The translations under genes were made by a program, and so were the position numbers. The notes under the pieces were generated by a model. That model saw only the letters and a list, made by a program, of their open reading frames with translations, was not told where the DNA came from and ran no database searches. This document shows, one piece after another, positions 6,017-8,219 of a stretch of 8,219 nt of DNA. Source of the DNA: Chloroflexota bacterium (GTDB taxonomy: Bacteria; Chloroflexota; Dehalococcoidia; UBA1151); the NCBI GenBank assembly GCA_022561735.1, contig JADFQR010000044.1:1-8219 (forward strand). The letters run 5' to 3'. Every line of letters begins with the position of its first letter. The stretch's first letter is position 1.

Positions 6017-6165
6017 CAGACGCCGGTCGCGCCCGCTATCGACCCGTCGGCGGTTGTGATAGCTGGGCGGCCCGTGAATTGCACGCTCCCGGCTGTGCTA
6101 TGGCTTTGGCCCGGTCCGGGCCTCTCTCGCCATAGACCCACATTGGCGTGATAGCCGGGATAATA
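6017..6165 (-). promoter_or_regulatory. Candidate promoter and hairpin-rich leader of the decarboxylase genes
   Basis: A TATTAT box (minus strand, 6165-6160) would start a message near 6153, about 190 nt before the TTG start of the alpha subunit; the -35 region (TTACGG, 17-nt spacer) is poor. The leader can fold strongly. CTATGGC (6098-6104) pairs with GCCATAG (6129-6135) around an inner GGCCCGG/CCGGGCC pair (6108-6114 and 6116-6122). Nearer the gene, GCTATC (6035-6040) pairs with GATAGC (6058-6063). GTGATAGCYGG occurs at both 6056-6066 and 6148-6158. It does not match the TPP riboswitch or any other class I can recognise. The pairings are visible in the sequence; a regulatory role is inferred. 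Confidence 0.4.
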
Positions 6166-6190
6166 CAACTAGCGGGAGAAAGCCGTAACA

Positions 6191-6232
6191 ATCCGCCCCG
6201 GAACTGTGTTCTCCGACGCCGTCCAGGCGGAT
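6191..6232 (-). other. Inverted repeat between the membrane-protein gene and the decarboxylase promoter
   Basis: ATCCGCC (6191-6197) and GGCGGAT (6226-6232) form a perfect 7-bp inverted repeat around 28 nt. In the minus-strand sense it lies about 26 bp after the stop of the membrane-protein gene and just ahead of the candidate promoter of the decarboxylase genes. TTGTTA follows instead of a T tract, so it is a poor intrinsic terminator at best. Confidence 0.25.
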
Positions 6233-6257
6233 GCCGCAACGGGTGTCAGGACGAAAC

Positions 6258-6602
6258 CTAGCGCTTCCGGCGACCGCCAGGCGGGTTGTTGCGGCGGCGG
6301 CGTCGAGACGAGTTCGCAGCCGCATCCGGGGTCGGCGTGGTCTCCGGGGCGGCGGACTGGCCCGATGTATCCGCCGGCGGCTCGATGGCGCGTGCGGAGC
6401 GTTTCTCGTAGAAATCCCATCCCGCGCCCAGGGCAGCGCCGACGATTGTGAAAATCGGTATGCCGAACAGCACTTCCGCCAGGAGCACGTCCTTGCGCGA
6501 CACCTCATCGGACTCGAACTGGATTGTGGATATGAGCATGATGGCGATCGCGCCTAAGAATCCGATCACGGCGCCCATTCGTGTGAACCCGGTAAGTCTC
6601 AT
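6258..6602 (-). CDS. Small two-helix membrane protein with Arg-rich tail (hypothetical)
   Basis: This 114-residue protein is of no family I recognise. Two hydrophobic segments (about 9-28 and 43-62) flank a short acidic/basic loop (ESDEVSRKD). A Pro/Thr/Ala-rich, probably disordered tail follows (about 72-98) and ends in a very basic stretch with five consecutive Arg (100-104) and RRKR at the C-terminus. Positive charges at both ends (MRLTGFTR at the start, YEKRSAR after helix 2) suggest that both termini face the cytoplasm, where the tail could bind nucleic acid or phospholipid. The start is ATG at 6602; an AGGA lies almost next to it and AAGGGA lies about 16 nt away, so the SD is unclear. 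The gene is divergent from the dehydratase and lies 295 bp upstream of the decarboxylase alpha start on the same strand, probably as a separate unit. The membrane pattern supports a real gene. Confidence 0.72.
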   Translation of the reverse strand: MRLTGFTRMGAVIGFLGAIAIMLISTIQFESDEVSRKDVLLAEVLFGIPIFTIVGAALGAGWDFYEKRSARAIEPPADTSGQSAAPETTPTPDAAANSSRRRRRNNPPGGRRKR

Positions 6603-6740
6603 GTCCTGGTTGGAACTGTCCCTTCAGGTCAATAACTGAATCGGTCCGCAGCCCGGGCCGGGCGCCCATCGCCGGGGTGGGCTCATCCAGATAACCGCAA
6701 CCACTTTACACGTCTCGCTCGCGGAATCCCGGCGACCCCG

Positions 6741-6749
6741 TGCTACACT
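6741..6749 (+). promoter_or_regulatory. Candidate extended -10 (TGCTACACT) for the dehydratase
   Basis: TGC followed by TACACT resembles an extended -10 element. It would start transcription near 6756, giving a leader of about 115 nt before the dehydratase ATG. No good -35 box is visible 17 bp upstream, so the call is weak. The three phased repeats at 6770-6798 would then lie just downstream of the start site, where a repressor could act. Confidence 0.3.
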
Positions 6750-6769
6750 CCGCGCCGCCTTCCCGGATC

Positions 6770-6798
6770 ACGTTGAATCCACGTTTGATGTACGTTTG
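6770..6798. repeat. Three ACGTT(T)G repeats in 11-bp phase (candidate operator)
   Basis: ACGTT-G/T-G/A heptamers begin at 6770 (ACGTTGA), 6781 (ACGTTTG) and 6792 (ACGTTTG), exactly 11 bp apart, so all face one side of the helix. Seven-bp direct repeats with 4-bp gaps are the architecture bound by OmpR/PhoB-type response regulators and some other dimeric activators or repressors. They lie 73 bp before the dehydratase start. Confidence 0.45.
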
Positions 6799-6870
6799 GC
6801 GGCGACGACCGGATGGGGCGCGATATTTCATCTTACTGGCGCCCAGAATAGACAGGAATCAGGGGGCCGT

Positions 6871-8219
6871 ATGAGCAACAATGGGCACGACGGGAACGGT
6901 CACAACATGGTCCTGCGGAGCCACGGATGGTTTGGCCCGCGCGACCTTGAAGGGTTCCTTCACCGTGCCGGGCTCAAGTCCCAGGGCTTCACCGAGGAGT
7001 CGTTCGCTGGCAAGCCGGTTATCGGCATCGCCAACTCCTGGAGCGAGGCGACCCACTGCAACGCCCACCTGCGCACACTTGCGGGCCATGTGAAGCGCGG
7101 GATCATGGCCGCCGGCGGGTTCCCGCTTGAGTTCCCGACCATCTCCCTGGGCGAGTTTTTCCTGCAACCGACCTCGATGCTGCTACGCAACCTGATGGCG
7201 ATGGACATCGAGGAGATGATCCGCGGCCTGCCGATCGATGGCGTGGTCATGTTGACCGGTTGTGACAAGACAACGCCCGCCGCGCTCATGGGGGCCGCCA
7301 GCGCAGACCTGCCCGCAATAATCATGACCGGCGGTCCGCAACTCAAAGGCAACTGGAAGGGTGAGGACCTGGGTTCCTGCTCTGACTGCAGGCGCTACTG
7401 GGGCGAGTTACGCGCCGGGAACATCACCCAGGAAGAGTACGACTCGCTGGAGGCCGTGATCTACCGGTCGCCCGGCCACTGCATGGTGATGGGCACTGCG
7501 TCCACGATGTCTGGAATTACGGAAGCGCTGGGCATGACGCCACCGGGCGGCGCTTCCATACCCGGGGCAGACATGCGCCGCAGCGCGCTGGCCGAAACTG
7601 CCGGCAGACAGATCGTAAAGCTGGTGGAAAAGGGCATCCGGGCCTCCGACATCATGACGGAAGACGCCGTGGAAAACGCCATGCGTTTCCTCCTGGCCTC
7701 CGGCGGATCTACCAACGCAATCATCCACCTGACCGCCATCGCCGGCCGCCTCGGGATCGAGCTTACGCCCGCCCGGTTTGATGAGTTCTCACGCTCAACG
7801 CCCACCATCGTCAACCTGAAGCCGTCAGGCGAGTACCTGATGGAAGACCTGTTCTACGCCGGCGGGATCGAGTCAGTGCTAAACCGCCTGTCTCCCCTGC
7901 TTCACCTGGATGCTCTCACCGTCAACGGTCACACCCTGGGCGAAAACATCGCAGACGCCGTGGCCATTGACGACAAGATCGTCAAAACGCTGGAATCGCC
8001 GATGCACGCAGAGGGCGGGCTGGCGATGCTGGAAGGATCGCTGGCCCCGGACGGCGCCGTAATCAAGCAGAGCGCCGCCTCACCAGAGCTGCTTCACCAC
8101 ACCGGGCGCGCCGTGGTTTTCGAGAATTACGAAGACCTCAACGCCCGCATCGACGACCCGGACCTGGATGTCACAAAGGACGATGTCCTGGTGATGAAAT
8201 CGGCGGGACCGGTCGGCGG
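6871..8219 (+). CDS. IlvD/Edd-family sugar-acid dehydratase (L-arabinonate dehydratase-like), 3'-truncated by window edge
   Basis: This is the first 449 residues of an iron-sulfur dehydratase that removes water from aldonic acids to give 2-keto-3-deoxy acids. It resembles L-arabinonate/sugar-acid dehydratases more than dihydroxyacid dehydratase, as the RSxxWFGPRDLEGFLHRAG opening and the TIVNLKPSGEYLMEDLFYAGG block (about 312-332) show. Presumed cluster cysteines are Cys63 (THCN), Cys131 (TGCDKT) and Cys204 (PGHCMVMGTAST). Lys133 matches the carbamylated lysine of the family. GGSTNAIIHL (278-287) and the C-terminal LAPDGAVIKQSAASPELL (391-408) and GRAVVFENYEDL (412-423) are also present. The catalytic Ser region lies beyond the right edge; about 120-130 residues should be missing. 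The start is ATG at 6871 with AGGGGG 4 nt upstream. The His/Asn/Gly-rich first 12 residues are unusual. The exact sugar acid is unknown. Confidence 0.93.
   Translation, partial: MSNNGHDGNGHNMVLRSHGWFGPRDLEGFLHRAGLKSQGFTEESFAGKPVIGIANSWSEATHCNAHLRTLAGHVKRGIMAAGGFPLEFPTISLGEFFLQPTSMLLRNLMAMDIEEMIRGLPIDGVVMLTGCDKTTPAALMGAASADLPAIIMTGGPQLKGNWKGEDLGSCSDCRRYWGELRAGNITQEEYDSLEAVIYRSPGHCMVMGTASTMSGITEALGMTPPGGASIPGADMRRSALAETAGRQIVKLVEKGIRASDIMTEDAVENAMRFLLASGGSTNAIIHLTAIAGRLGIELTPARFDEFSRSTPTIVNLKPSGEYLMEDLFYAGGIESVLNRLSPLLHLDALTVNGHTLGENIADAVAIDDKIVKTLESPMHAEGGLAMLEGSLAPDGAVIKQSAASPELLHHTGRAVVFENYEDLNARIDDPDLDVTKDDVLVMKSAGPVG

Noticed and set aside
5963..6165. TPP riboswitch ahead of the ThDP-dependent decarboxylase
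   Set aside because: The conserved CUGAGA and ACCUGAUCUGG-type blocks of the TPP riboswitch are absent.
6098..6508. 136-codon minus-strand frame overlapping the two-helix membrane protein
   Set aside because: The product is Arg/Pro/Ser-rich without structure, while the alternative frame gives two clean hydrophobic helices and a matched start.
1..8219. CRISPR arrays, tRNA or rRNA genes, insertion sequences
   Set aside because: No regularly spaced 25-40 bp repeats, tRNA cloverleaf, rRNA core sequence or transposase motif was seen on either strand.

Overview
The window reads as about 60% GC bacterial chromosome, probably from an uncultured environmental lineage. A Chloroflexota (SAR202 or Dehalococcoidia-like) origin fits best: a sulfatase, a two-subunit sulfopyruvate-decarboxylase-type enzyme, a sugar-acid dehydratase and a small tail-anchored protein with an HP-x2-C-x-C-x2-C motif occur together, and several starts are non-ATG or lack a Shine-Dalgarno (SD) sequence. 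This placement is inference only; the window has no rRNA or marker gene.

Layout. Positions 1-1125 (+) hold the C-terminal part of an arylsulfatase-type hydrolase. A convergent gap follows (1126-1317). Next comes a minus-strand set, read from right to left: a hydroxyacid-oxoacid transhydrogenase of the iron-alcohol-dehydrogenase superfamily (4270-2975), 3-oxoacid CoA-transferase subunit A (2878-2135) and subunit B (1998-1318). A dispersed hairpin repeat sits in the spacer between the two CoA-transferase subunits. Divergent from this set is a 69-residue tail-anchored protein (4444-4653, +), closed by a strong bidirectional terminator at 4678-4707. Across the terminator, again on the minus strand, are the two halves of a thiamine-diphosphate (ThDP) 2-oxoacid decarboxylase: alpha starts at 5962 (or 6016) and beta ends at 4765. 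They are preceded by a hairpin-rich leader. Further upstream, still on the minus strand, is a 114-residue protein with two membrane segments (6602-6258). Divergent from it is the start of an IlvD/Edd-family sugar-acid dehydratase (6871 to the window end, +), which runs off the right edge.

How they may work together. The transhydrogenase family swaps 4-hydroxybutyrate plus 2-oxoglutarate for succinic semialdehyde plus D-2-hydroxyglutarate. The CoA-transferase family moves CoA between succinyl-CoA and short 3-oxo acids. The ThDP pair should decarboxylate a 2-oxo acid to an aldehyde. The sugar-acid dehydratase makes 2-keto-3-deoxy acids that can lead to 2-oxoglutarate. A C4/C5 acid hub (2-oxo acid, aldehyde, hydroxy acid, acyl-CoA) is therefore a plausible theme. 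Nothing in the sequence proves that the three transcription units act in one pathway.

Non-coding signals of note are a tandem 9-bp repeat between the divergent transhydrogenase and small-protein genes, three ACGTT(T)G repeats in 11-bp phase upstream of the dehydratase, and the structured leader of the decarboxylase genes.
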